A stretch of 64,000 nucleotides of DNA from Pseudomonas abietaniphila. Lineage in GTDB: Bacteria > Pseudomonadota > Gammaproteobacteria > Pseudomonadales > Pseudomonadaceae. Made by a program: the position numbers and the translations under genes. Within the stretch, counting starts at the first letter, position 1, and each line of letters opens with the position of its first letter. The notes under the pieces were generated by a model that was not told the origin of the DNA, made no database searches, and saw only the letters and a program-made list of their open reading frames with translations. The stretch lies in assembly GCF_900100795.1 (NCBI RefSeq), contig NZ_FNCO01000001.1, positions 682,001-746,000 on the forward strand, given 5' to 3'. Positions 54,321 through 63,346 of the stretch are shown here, piece by piece.

Positions 54321-55295
54321 ATGTCCAGTCTGTTTCCCGCCGCCCGTCCACGTCGCCTGCGCAGCAACGCAAATTTTCGCGCGTTGTTCCAGGAAACCGA
54401 GTTCACGCTGAACGATCTGGTGCTGCCGATCTTCGTCGAGGAAGAAATCGACGATTTCGTGCCGATCAACAGCATGCCGGGCGTGCGTCGGATCCCCGAG
54501 TCGAAACTGGCCCAGGAAGTGGAGCGTTATGCCCGCGCCGGGATCAAGTCAGTGATGACCTTCGGTGTGTCCCATCATCTGGACGCCACTGGCAGTGACA
54601 CCTGGCAGGAGAACGGTCTGGTGTCGCGGATGTCGCGCACCATCAAGGACGCCGTGCCGGACATGATCGTGATGTCCGACACCTGCTTCTGCGAGTACAC
54701 CGACCACGGCCACTGCGGCGTGATGCACGGTGCGCATGTCGACAACGACGCGACCATCGAAAACCTCGGCAAGCAGGCGGTCATGGCGGCGCGCGCGGGC
54801 GCCGATGTCATTGCCCCGTCGGCGGCAATGGACGGCCAGGTCAAGGCCATTCGTGCCGCGCTGGACGCAGCAGGTTTTACCCAGACACCCATCATGGCCT
54901 ACTCGACCAAATTCGCGTCGTCGCTGTACGGCCCTTTCCGCGAAGCAGGCGGTTCGGCGCTCAAGGGTGACCGCAAAAGCTACCAGATGAACCCGATGAA
55001 CCGCCGTGAAGCCCTGCGTGAGTCGCTGCTGGACGAGGCCGAAGGCGCCGATGCCCTGATGGTCAAGCCGGCGGGCGCCTACCTGGACATCATTCGCGAT
55101 ATCCGTGAAGCCTCGAACCTGCCATTGGCGGCGTATCAGGTGAGCGGCGAGTACGCGATGATCAAGTTCGGCGCTCAAGCCGGTGCAATCGACGAGGGCC
55201 GCGTGGTCCGCGAAAGCCTGGGCGCGATCAAACGCGCGGGCGCAGACCTGATCTTCACGTACTTCGCGATGGATCTGGCGCTGAGCGGGATCTGA
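54321..55295 (+). CDS. hemB: Delta-aminolevulinic acid dehydratase (porphobilinogen synthase), zinc-cysteine type
   Basis: A 324-residue HemB, full length. The catalytic lysines are K197 (YSTKFAS) and K249 (LMVKPAGAY). The metal site reads [14 protein letters not shown], with three cysteines C122, C124 and C132 that bind catalytic zinc. The main HemB of P. aeruginosa has aspartate and alanine at these positions and depends on magnesium, so this is probably a second, zinc-type paralogue. AGGAAT precedes the ATG. It joins two ALA molecules into porphobilinogen for haem. Confidence 0.93.
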   Translation: MSSLFPAARPRRLRSNANFRALFQETEFTLNDLVLPIFVEEEIDDFVPINSMPGVRRIPESKLAQEVERYARAGIKSVMTFGVSHHLDATGSDTWQENGLVSRMSRTIKDAVPDMIVMSDTCFCEYTDHGHCGVMHGAHVDNDATIENLGKQAVMAARAGADVIAPSAAMDGQVKAIRAALDAAGFTQTPIMAYSTKFASSLYGPFREAGGSALKGDRKSYQMNPMNRREALRESLLDEAEGADALMVKPAGAYLDIIRDIREASNLPLAAYQVSGEYAMIKFGAQAGAIDEGRVVRESLGAIKRAGADLIFTYFAMDLALSGI

Positions 55296-55597
55296 TTCAT
55301 ACGCAGCAGAGAGTCTGTGGGAGCTTGCTGGCGAATGCGTTGGGTTAGCGACGTCGACGGTGAATGACCCACCGCATTCGTCCGAAGTGCGGCCCATACC
55401 CTCGTAACCTCGGACGTCTCCCACAGGGAGCCGGGTTGATGCGCGAACCTGTGTCCAGACCGCAGACCTGTGGGAGTGAGCTCGCTCTGGGCGGCATTCC
55501 GACGAATGCCGGGGCACATCCAATGAACCTTTCAGGGATGGCCCCGGTGTTCGTGAACGCATTCACGCTCACAGCGTTCGGTCGATCGACATGTCCG
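55296..55597. repeat. REP-like repeat cluster after hemB
   Basis: Three units with the CTGTGGGAG core occur: 55315-55339, an inverted copy ending at 55427, and 55467-55487. No gene is supportable in the 300 bases between the convergent hemB and LysR genes. The cluster probably acts as terminator and mRNA end. Confidence 0.7.
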
Positions 55598-56503
55598 CTA
55601 TCCCTGCCAGTCTTTGCTCGCCTCGGTGAGCATCTCTTCGATCAACACACCGAACCGCTGACTCAGCAGGCTTTGTGGCCTGTCTTCCGGCAGCAACAGG
55701 TAAGTGGAAAAACGGATCTGGGGCAGGAACGGGCGGGTTTCGATGCCCATGTGTACATACTCCAGTGCCACCATCGGGCTGACGATACTCACCCCCAGTC
55801 CCAGCGCCACCAACGAGCACACGGTCGCGGCATAGGGCGTTTCCAGGTTCAGCTTGCGATACTCCTTGTCGCCTGCGAACACACGATCCACGCGGGCTCG
55901 CGAACCGTCACTCAGCGACAGCGAAATAAATTCCTCGCCTTTCAGATCCTCCGGTTTGACCGCCCTCAGCTTGCCTAACCGATGCCCCGTGGGGAACACA
56001 CAGACCCCCGGCACGTCGCATATCTTGCGCGTGCGCACCCCGGGCATGTCCTCGCCGACATACGACGCCAGCCCCACATGGCAGAACTGCGAAGCCGCCC
56101 AGTGGGCAACCATCGGCGAATCGCTGGTGTGGATCGAGATGGCCGCTTCGGGATTCTCCTGACGAAAGCGCTGGATGACCTTCGGCAAAACGGTCAGCGA
56201 CAGCGACGGTACCGCAGCGATGCGCAATTGCCCCGTCCCCCCACGGCGGATGTTCTGCGCTGACGTCTCCAGGTTTTGCAGACCGATGAATGCCCGCTCC
56301 ACATCGGCGAACAGCGCCGCGCCTTCATCGGTGGGCAAGAGGCGGCCACCCACACGTTCGAACAATTTGAAGCCACTGGCCCGTTCCAGTTGCGCAATCA
56401 GGCGGCTGATATTGGGTTGCGAGGTGTGCAGCGACTCGGCTGCGGCAGTCATTGAGCCGCTCAACATCACGGCGCGAAAGGCTTCGACTTGTTTGAAGTT
56501 CAT
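55598..56503 (-). CDS. LysR-family transcriptional regulator
   Basis: A 301-residue LysR regulator. The helix-turn-helix begins NFKQVEAFRAVMLSGSMTAAAESLHTSQPNISRLI in outline, a layout shared with regulators of opine and amino acid transport such as NocR/OccR. I chose the ATG at 56503; the frame is open to 56557. It is divergent from the amino acid ABC transporter operon at 56734 and probably controls it. Confidence 0.9.
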   Translation of the reverse strand: MNFKQVEAFRAVMLSGSMTAAAESLHTSQPNISRLIAQLERASGFKLFERVGGRLLPTDEGAALFADVERAFIGLQNLETSAQNIRRGGTGQLRIAAVPSLSLTVLPKVIQRFRQENPEAAISIHTSDSPMVAHWAASQFCHVGLASYVGEDMPGVRTRKICDVPGVCVFPTGHRLGKLRAVKPEDLKGEEFISLSLSDGSRARVDRVFAGDKEYRKLNLETPYAATVCSLVALGLGVSIVSPMVALEYVHMGIETRPFLPQIRFSTYLLLPEDRPQSLLSQRFGVLIEEMLTEASKDWQG

Positions 56504-56733
56504 GGCAGGCCATATCAATTCGGTATGGATGACCAATGTATTGTCATTTGTTGGCATGAGCCAGAGGCTTTATAACTGTTTTCGACATCGAAGCTTCCGC
56601 GCAGACGGACGCGATGTTCAAGCGCGTCTGGCGTCCTCAGGGTGCGCTGTAAATCCCGCTGCTCTCTGCCCTTGAAATCGTTGCGTGACGTCACGTGGTG
56701 TGGCGCCGCGCTGGTAGGTAACCAGGAGGCAAT

Positions 56734-57594
56734 ATGCCGTTCTCATCCAGGCTGTTTTCGTTAAGCGTATTGGGCCGTGCACTTGCGCTCTCATGCGTCT
56801 CCCTGACAGGCATCGCACAGGTTCACGCGACGGATCTTCCGCCAGTGCCCGATGAAATAAAGGAAGCCGGCCAACTGCGTGCCGGGGTACGGTGCGACCA
56901 GCCGCCTTACGGTTTCCAGAACGGCAACGGCGAGTTCGCCGGGGTTGAAGTGGAAATGTCGCGGCAAATCGCGCTCTGGGCGCTGGGCTCCAAAGACAAG
57001 GTGACCTTCACCTGCGTCACCGCCGAGAACCGCGTTCCGCAGTTGTTGGGGCGCAAGGTCGACTTCCTCATCGCGACCCTCGGTGTCACGCCTGAGCGTC
57101 AACGGGTGATCGACTTCACCACACCGTATCGCTGGGGAGCGAGTGACGTGGTGGTCAAGAAGGACAGCCCGATCAAGTCAATCAAGGACCTCGACGGCAA
57201 GACCCTCGCCACGCTCAAAGGCTCGGTGCAAGCCAAGTGGTTTGAGGACCACATGCCTCAGGTCAAGACCCTGCGCATGAACAGTGCCGCCGACGCCTTG
57301 CAGACCTTTCGTCAGGGCCGCGCTGATGCCTATACCCATGACGCCGCAACACTGGTGGTGGTCGCGGCGAACGACAGCGATGCACGCCTGATCAACGAGC
57401 CGTTCCAGATATCCGATGCCGCCATCGGCGTGCGCAAGAACGACGAGCCATTACGCGACTATCTCAGCGCCGCCATCGCGAAGATGCACGAGGACAAGCT
57501 GTTCGGCGGTTGGGTGCGTCAGTACGTTCCGGAAAACATTCAGAGCTATTACCTGAGCGTATTCGAGCAAGCCAAACCCGCTGAAAAACTCTGA
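56734..57594 (+). CDS. Polar amino acid ABC transporter, periplasmic binding protein
   Basis: A 286-residue solute-binding protein of family 3 with a signal peptide ending at about residue 32 (VHA). It has RAGVRCDQPPYGFQNGNGEFAGVEVEM, the usual opening, and DFTTPYRWGASDVVVKKDSPI in the middle. It binds an amino acid or derivative in the periplasm. It is the first gene of a five-gene unit with two permeases, an ArgH-like lyase and an ATPase. Confidence 0.9.
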   Translation: MPFSSRLFSLSVLGRALALSCVSLTGIAQVHATDLPPVPDEIKEAGQLRAGVRCDQPPYGFQNGNGEFAGVEVEMSRQIALWALGSKDKVTFTCVTAENRVPQLLGRKVDFLIATLGVTPERQRVIDFTTPYRWGASDVVVKKDSPIKSIKDLDGKTLATLKGSVQAKWFEDHMPQVKTLRMNSAADALQTFRQGRADAYTHDAATLVVVAANDSDARLINEPFQISDAAIGVRKNDEPLRDYLSAAIAKMHEDKLFGGWVRQYVPENIQSYYLSVFEQAKPAEKL

Positions 57595-57606
57595 TCGGGC
57601 GCTGTC

Positions 57607-58269
57607 ATGGATTTCGATTTCAATTACCTGCTGGCGCAATGGCCTGCGCTGCTCGACGGTGTCCTGATGACACTCCGGGTCTCGCTGCTCGCCATCACCT
57701 TCTCCCTACTGATCGGCATCTTTGGTGGTGCGGCGCGGGCGATGCGCGTCCCGGTGCTGGCGCAGGTCGTAGCGCTGTACGTCGAGTTGATCCGCAACAC
57801 GCCGATTCTGGTGCAGTTGTTCTTCATCTTCTACGGCCTGCCAGCGATAGGGCTCGAACTGTCGCTGTTCTGGTCGGGGGTGTTCTGTCTGTCGTTGTGG
57901 GCGGGCGCCTATCAGGTAGAGAACATGCGGGGCGGGTTGGCCACGGTGGAGCACAAGATGCGCGAGGCGAGCATGGCCTTGAGCCTTAAGCCTCATCAAT
58001 ACCTTTATCTGGTGGCCTTGCCGATCGCCTTTCGTACCAGTTTGCCGGCTGTGCTGAATACCGCGATCTCACTGCTGAAAAACTCGTCGTACCTGCAAGC
58101 CATTGGCCTGGCGGAACTGACGTTCGTGGCGGTCGATCGGATCGCCACCGATTTTCGGGCTATCGAGATGTTCAGCGCGATCTGTGTGATGTACCTGACC
58201 CTGGTGGCGATTCTGTCGCTGTTGACCGGACGTCTGTCCGCCCACCTGCAACGTCCATTCAGGCACTGA
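57607..58269 (+). CDS. Polar amino acid ABC transporter, permease 1
   Basis: A 220-residue permease of the HisMQ type with about five transmembrane helices, the segment VELIRNTPILVQLFFIFYGLP and the EAA-like loop around EASMALSLKPHQYLYLVALP. It forms the membrane channel with the second permease. It starts 12 bases after the binding-protein gene. Confidence 0.92.
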   Translation: MDFDFNYLLAQWPALLDGVLMTLRVSLLAITFSLLIGIFGGAARAMRVPVLAQVVALYVELIRNTPILVQLFFIFYGLPAIGLELSLFWSGVFCLSLWAGAYQVENMRGGLATVEHKMREASMALSLKPHQYLYLVALPIAFRTSLPAVLNTAISLLKNSSYLQAIGLAELTFVAVDRIATDFRAIEMFSAICVMYLTLVAILSLLTGRLSAHLQRPFRH

Positions 58270-58276
58270 GGCCCAC

Positions 58277-58963
58277 ATGAATTTTCTGGTCGAAAACTGG
58301 GGCTTCGTGCTCAAGGGACTGTGGATGACCGTGCGTCTGGCGCTGGTGATTCTGCTGTTTACCACGATCATCTCGGCGGTATTTGGTGTGCTGGCGACCC
58401 TAAAGAGTCGTCTGTTGCGCCTTGCCATTCATGGTTATGTCGAGCTGTTTCGCTCGATCCCGCTGATCGTCAACGTGTTCTTCATTTTCTTCGGCGCGCC
58501 GATGCTCGGACTCGATTTGAGTCCATTCGCGGCGGTGGTCACCGGTCTGACGTTGTGGGGCAGCGCCAACGGGATCGAGATCGTACGCGGTGGCCTGGAA
58601 TCGGTATCCCGCCACCAGTGGAAAAGCGCGTGGACGTTGGGGCTGCGCCCCTGGCAGATCTACCTGCATGTGATTGCGCCGCAATCCATGAAAGCGATTC
58701 TTCCTGCGTACACGGGGTTGCTGACGATGTTGGTGCAGGCCACCTCTCTAGGGGCGCTGGTCGGCGTCGGCGAGTTTCTCAAGGTCGGCCAGATCATCGT
58801 CGAACGCTCCACCGTCATGACCGGTGTCAGCCCTGCGTTCAGCGTCTATGGGCTGGTGCTGCTGGTGTACTTCGTCATCTGTTCATTGCTGAGCTGGCTC
58901 AGCCGTTATCTCGAACGTCGTCTGGGTCGTCCGGCGATGCGCGTAACTCGTCAAGGGGTTTGA
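58277..58963 (+). CDS. Polar amino acid ABC transporter, permease 2
   Basis: A 228-residue HisMQ-type permease with ELFRSIPLIVNVFFIFFGAP and the EAA-like loop SAWTLGLRPWQIYLHVIAPQS. It starts seven bases after permease 1. The lyase gene follows two bases after its stop. Confidence 0.92.
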   Translation: MNFLVENWGFVLKGLWMTVRLALVILLFTTIISAVFGVLATLKSRLLRLAIHGYVELFRSIPLIVNVFFIFFGAPMLGLDLSPFAAVVTGLTLWGSANGIEIVRGGLESVSRHQWKSAWTLGLRPWQIYLHVIAPQSMKAILPAYTGLLTMLVQATSLGALVGVGEFLKVGQIIVERSTVMTGVSPAFSVYGLVLLVYFVICSLLSWLSRYLERRLGRPAMRVTRQGV

Positions 58964-58965
58964 TC

Positions 58966-60468
58966 ATGCAAGAATCCAAAGTCAGTCGTCGCCTGAAAGA
59001 AACCACCGCCCCTGAGGTCAACGAGTACATCTACCGGCCACGTCTGGAAGGGTTTGCCGATGGCTTCATCAACCTGGGTAACGTCAACAAGGCGCACATC
59101 GTGATGCTGGCCGAGCAGGGTCTGATCCGCGGCGAACACGCCACCGCGCTGGCCAAAGGCGTGCTGGACATGGAAGCCGCCGGCCCCGGCGAGGTGACGC
59201 TCGACCCTTCCCGCGAAGACGCCTATTTCAACTACGAGGCGCACCTGATCGAGCAGATCGGCACCGACATCGGCGGCCGTCTCCACACCGGGCGCAGCCG
59301 CAACGACATCCTCGCCACCCTTGATCGCCTGCGTTGCCGGGAAGTGCTGATGAGCCTGATCGACGCGCTGATCCAGACCCGTCAGACCGCCTTGAACAAT
59401 GCTGAAGTCTTCGCTGAAGTGGTGATGCCTGGTTACACCCATTTGCAGCCTGCGCAGCCGATCACCTACGGGTATTACCTGTCGGCTGTGGAGCAGGCCC
59501 TTGAGCGCGATTGCAAGCGCCTGACCCAGACCCTGGAAAACATGAATCAAAGCCCACTGGGCGCCGCCGCGTTTGCGGGTACGCCGTTCGACATCGACCG
59601 TGCGCGCACGGCTGAACTGCTGGGTTTCGACGGGTATCTGGACAACGCACTGGACGCTGTAGGCTCACGGGATTTCATTCTGGAAAGCCTGTCGCATCTG
59701 AGCCTGTTGTCGGTGTTCTGGAGTCGGGTGGCTCAGGATTACTTTGTCTGGAGCACCCACGAGTTCAGCCTGATCGACTTCCCGGACAGCGTGGCCGCGA
59801 CCTCGAGCATCATGCCGCAGAAGAAAAACCCGACCGTGCTCGAATACCTCAAAGGGCGTACCGGGCATATCGTCGGCCTGCTGATGGCAGCGAGTGTGAC
59901 GGTCAAGGGCAGCAACTTTTCCCACACCGGCGACGCCAACCGCGAAGGCACTCGGGGTTTCTGGGAAGCGGCGGAAGAAACCCTGCGTTGTCTGAAACTG
60001 CTGGAGCTGGTGCTGCGCACGGCGATCCCCAACGCTGACCTCGCGGTACGTCGTGCCGGGGAAGATTTCTCTACGGCGACCGGGCTGGCCGACCTCATCG
60101 TGCGTGAGGCTGACCTGTCGTTCCGCGAGGCTCATCACGTGGTCGGCGCTGCCGTGCGCATGGCCATGGACGCCGGTTTGCCTGCGCATCGTATCGACAC
60201 CGACATGGTCGACCGCTGTGCCATGGAGCAACTGGGGCACGCGCTGAATCTGCCAGCGCACAAGGTCCGTGAATGCCTGGACCCGACGGCCAACGTGCAG
60301 TCCCGCGATTCGGCCGGTGGCCCTGCGTTGTCGTCGCTGCGCCCAAGCTTGCAGCGGGCCAATGCGCGCTTGCAGGAGGAGCGTCAGGCCAATCAGGCGC
60401 GACGGGACCGCCTCTCGGTCGCGCAGGACAAATTGCAAGCCGCCACGCGTGCGCAGGCCGGTCTATGA
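58966..60468 (+). CDS. Argininosuccinate lyase-like enzyme (fumarase/aspartase superfamily)
   Basis: A 500-residue lyase of the fumarase/aspartase superfamily in the ArgH branch. It has HTGRSRNDI, the catalytic-histidine segment [16 protein letters not shown] and the flexible signature loop around [10 protein letters not shown], with S280/S281. It splits a C-N bond to give fumarate or a related product. The start is ATG 58966; the frame is open further upstream over the permease gene. It is inserted between permease and ATPase genes of an amino acid transporter, so it probably acts on the imported compound and is not the housekeeping ArgH. The end overlaps the ATPase gene. Confidence 0.85.
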   Translation: MQESKVSRRLKETTAPEVNEYIYRPRLEGFADGFINLGNVNKAHIVMLAEQGLIRGEHATALAKGVLDMEAAGPGEVTLDPSREDAYFNYEAHLIEQIGTDIGGRLHTGRSRNDILATLDRLRCREVLMSLIDALIQTRQTALNNAEVFAEVVMPGYTHLQPAQPITYGYYLSAVEQALERDCKRLTQTLENMNQSPLGAAAFAGTPFDIDRARTAELLGFDGYLDNALDAVGSRDFILESLSHLSLLSVFWSRVAQDYFVWSTHEFSLIDFPDSVAATSSIMPQKKNPTVLEYLKGRTGHIVGLLMAASVTVKGSNFSHTGDANREGTRGFWEAAEETLRCLKLLELVLRTAIPNADLAVRRAGEDFSTATGLADLIVREADLSFREAHHVVGAAVRMAMDAGLPAHRIDTDMVDRCAMEQLGHALNLPAHKVRECLDPTANVQSRDSAGGPALSSLRPSLQRANARLQEERQANQARRDRLSVAQDKLQAATRAQAGL

Positions 60469-61205
60469 AAAGCATGTTGACGGTGCGTGGATTGCACAAG
60501 CACTTCGGCGAGCTCGAGGTGGTCAAGGGCGTCGACCTAGACGTTGCGCAGGGCGAGGTGGTCGTCATTATTGGCCCTAGCGGTTCGGGCAAGTCGACGT
60601 TCATTCGTTGCCTTAACAGCCTGGAAGAGCCTTCGGCAGGCAGCGTGGTGGTGGAGGGCGGCGACTCGGTACGGGCCGATGACCGCAATGCCATGGCCCG
60701 CTTGCGTGAAGACATCGGCATGGTGTTTCAGGATTACACCCTGTTTCCGCACATGACGGTCATGGCCAACATGATTCTGGCGCCGGTCAAGGTCAAGAAG
60801 CAGAGCAAGGCCGAGGCCCAGGCCAATGCGCTGGCGTTGCTGGATCGTGTCGGGCTGCGGCACAAGGCCGATGGCTATCCGAGCGAGCTGTCGGGCGGGC
60901 AGCAACAGCGTGTGGCGATCGTCCGTGCTCTGGCGATGAAGCCGCGCCTGCTGCTCTTCGATGAGCCGACCTCAGCGCTGGACCCGGAAACCGTTGGCGA
61001 AGTGCTGAACGTCATGAAGGGCCTGGCGGCGGAAGGCATGACGATGATCGTAGTGACTCACGAGATGGGCTTTGCTCGTGAAGTGGCCGATCGGGTGGTG
61101 TTTTTCGATGGCGGCAAGATCGTTGAAATGGGCCCGCCAGCACAGATTTTCTCGGCACCTGAGCACCCTCGAACCCGGCAGTTTTTGCAGAGTGTGTTGC
61201 ATTGA
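60465..61205 (+). CDS. Polar amino acid ABC transporter, ATP-binding protein
   Basis: A 246-residue ABC ATPase. Walker A is GPSGSGKST, the Q-loop is [11 protein letters not shown], the signature is [11 protein letters not shown], Walker B is [14 protein letters not shown] and the H-loop histidine is in VVTHEMG. The ATG overlaps the lyase stop. It completes the transporter encoded upstream. Confidence 0.95.
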   Translation: MKSMLTVRGLHKHFGELEVVKGVDLDVAQGEVVVIIGPSGSGKSTFIRCLNSLEEPSAGSVVVEGGDSVRADDRNAMARLREDIGMVFQDYTLFPHMTVMANMILAPVKVKKQSKAEAQANALALLDRVGLRHKADGYPSELSGGQQQRVAIVRALAMKPRLLLFDEPTSALDPETVGEVLNVMKGLAAEGMTMIVVTHEMGFAREVADRVVFFDGGKIVEMGPPAQIFSAPEHPRTRQFLQSVLH

Positions 61206-61244
61206 GCGCTGTCTGAAGCATCCGCCGAGTTTCTGCGCTAGGGG

Positions 61245-61275
61245 CGTGGGAGGCGCCCCGTGTGGCGCTCCCACG
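61245..61275. terminator. Hairpin between convergent ABC ATPase and LysR genes
   Basis: CGTGGGAGGCGCC pairs with GGCGCTCCCACG (one bulged G) around a six-base loop, 40 bases after the ATPase stop. It is likely a bidirectional terminator. Confidence 0.6.
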
Positions 61276-61299
61276 GCTTTCGACCAGCATCCATGGCGT

Positions 61300-62199
61300 T
61301 TACACAACCGCCAGGTCTTCATCCGCCGCAAACGCCTCCACCAGAAAATCCACGAACGCGCGAATCCGCGCCGACTGCCTGCGGTTCGCCGGTGACACGG
61401 CGTGGATGGGCAGCGAAGAGGGCGTGTAGCCCTCCAACACCCGAATCACCCGGCCGGCCTCAATGTCTTTGCGGTACAGCCACGACGGCGACAGTGAAAT
61501 CCCCAGCCCGCTCAACACCATCTGCCGGATCGCCTCGCTGTTGTTGCTGCGCACGTTCCCGCGCGCCTGCACCTGATGCAGCCCTGCGTCGAATGTCCAG
61601 GTGTCGAAGTGTTCCAGCAGGTTGAACAGGATGCAGTTGTGCCGGGCCAGGTCGCTGGGTACTTGCGGCGCGGGGTGTTGCTCCAGGTACGCGGGCGATG
61701 CCACGGTCAGCCGGCGGGTCAGGCCAATCTGACGGGCGATCAGGCTGCTGTCCTTGAGGTCTCCAATGCGCAACGCGACGTCCACGCCTTCACTGACGAG
61801 GTCGACATTCTGGTCGCTGAGTTGCAGGTCGATCGTGACGTCCGGATAGCGCTGCAGAAACCCGCGCAACCGGGGCGCGATCTGCAATCGGCCGAAACTG
61901 ACCGAAGAGGCGATGCGCAACGGCCCCGCGACGCCTTCGCGACCGGTCTGAAAGCTGTGCTCGGCATTGTCCACGGCCGCCAGAATCTCGCGGCATTGCC
62001 GGTAGTAACGCTGTCCTTCGTCCGTGAGCGATAACTGCCGGGTGCTGCGCGCAATCAGCCGTCCGCCCAGACGCTGTTCCAGCGCACTGATCTGTTTGCT
62101 GACCGTCGGCTGCGTCGTGCCCAGTTCGCGGGCCACTGCCGAAAAACTTCCGCGTTCGACAACTCTCACGAACATGGTCATCGCTTCAAGCGTGTCCAT
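61300..62199 (-). CDS. LysR-family transcriptional regulator
   Basis: A 299-residue LysR protein of the CrgA/AaeR-like group (DTLEAMTMFVRVVERGSFSAVARELGTTQPTVSKQI in outline). The start is the ATG at 62199; the frame is open to 62499 but that part overlaps the divergent gene's promoter region. It is divergent from the quinone-oxidoreductase-like gene, its probable target. Confidence 0.9.
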   Translation of the reverse strand: MDTLEAMTMFVRVVERGSFSAVARELGTTQPTVSKQISALEQRLGGRLIARSTRQLSLTDEGQRYYRQCREILAAVDNAEHSFQTGREGVAGPLRIASSVSFGRLQIAPRLRGFLQRYPDVTIDLQLSDQNVDLVSEGVDVALRIGDLKDSSLIARQIGLTRRLTVASPAYLEQHPAPQVPSDLARHNCILFNLLEHFDTWTFDAGLHQVQARGNVRSNNSEAIRQMVLSGLGISLSPSWLYRKDIEAGRVIRVLEGYTPSSLPIHAVSPANRRQSARIRAFVDFLVEAFAADEDLAVV

Positions 62200-62322
62200 C
62201 GAAGCCTCAGTTAGTCGTGTTATGGAATGAATACTATAGCCATTTAGAGGCTTATCGGAATTATGGCGTGGGCACACACTGGCCTCATCACCCGACACCG
62301 GGTCACTGAATCGGAGACCACC

Positions 62323-63330
62323 ATGAGCACTCATCCCTTGAACACCATGCGAGCCGCTGTCGCGGTGGAGTATCAACAGCCTCTGGACGTGCAAACGCTG
62401 CAGAAGCCGTCGCCGGCCGCAGGTCAAGTGCTGGTGCGGGTGATGGCCAGTGCCGTCAACCCGCTGGACACCAAGATCAGCGCAGGCAAGGGTGGGCATG
62501 CCCGACAGTCGCTGCCGGCGGTCTTGGGGATGGACATGGCCGGCGTCGTGGAACAGGTCGGTTCAGGCGTGACGGCCTTTGCGGTAGGCGATGAGGTCTA
62601 TGGCATGGCGGGCGGCATCGGCGGGCATCAGGGCGCGCTGGCGCAGTATATCGCGGCGGACGCCGAGCTGCTGGCTCGCAAACCAAACAACTTGAGCATG
62701 CGCGAGGCGGCGGCGTTACCGTTGATCTTCATCACCGCCTGGGAAGGGCTGGTGGACCGTGCCAATGTGCGCAGTGGTCAGAAAGTCCTGATTCACGGCG
62801 GCGCTGGCGGCGTGGGGCATGTTGCCGTGCAGATTGCCAAGGCACGTGGCGCAGACGTGTTCGCCACCGGGTCGGCGCACAGCCGGGCTGCCATTGAACG
62901 TCTTGGCGCCACCGCCATTGATTATCGAAGCAGCAGCGTCGATGACTACATGGCCCTGCACACTAGTGGCGAGGGTTTCGACATCGTTTATGACACCGTG
63001 GGCGGCAGCACGCTGGACGCCTCGTTTGCCGCGGCAAAAATCTACACCGGGCATGTGCTCAGTTGCCTGGGCTGGGGCGACCACGCGCTGGCACCGCTGT
63101 CGTTTCGCGGCGCGACTTACTCGGGTGTGTTCACCCTGTTGCCTTTGTTGACCGGAAAGGGACGCAAGCACCACGGCGAGATCATGGCCGAGGCCACGCG
63201 GATGGCCGAAGCCGGGCAACTGCGGGTTTTATTGGACGAGCAGCGCTTCACCCTGGCAGAGGTCAATCAGGCGTATGAACGCGTCAGCCGCGCAGGCAAT
63301 CAAGGGAAGGTGGTGATCGATATCGCCTGA
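62323..63330 (+). CDS. Zinc-independent quinone oxidoreductase-like medium-chain dehydrogenase
   Basis: A 335-residue medium-chain oxidoreductase of the quinone oxidoreductase group. It has no zinc cysteines, a cofactor motif HGGAGGVGHVAVQIAKARGADV and the early segment MGMDMAGVVEQVGSGVTAF. It reduces quinones or activated alkenes with NADPH. The ATG at 62323 is behind GGAGA. A LysR gene divergent to it suggests induction by a small aromatic or electrophile. Confidence 0.88.
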   Translation: MSTHPLNTMRAAVAVEYQQPLDVQTLQKPSPAAGQVLVRVMASAVNPLDTKISAGKGGHARQSLPAVLGMDMAGVVEQVGSGVTAFAVGDEVYGMAGGIGGHQGALAQYIAADAELLARKPNNLSMREAAALPLIFITAWEGLVDRANVRSGQKVLIHGGAGGVGHVAVQIAKARGADVFATGSAHSRAAIERLGATAIDYRSSSVDDYMALHTSGEGFDIVYDTVGGSTLDASFAAAKIYTGHVLSCLGWGDHALAPLSFRGATYSGVFTLLPLLTGKGRKHHGEIMAEATRMAEAGQLRVLLDEQRFTLAEVNQAYERVSRAGNQGKVVIDIA

Positions 63331-63346
63331 TGGGCGCGGAAGCGGG

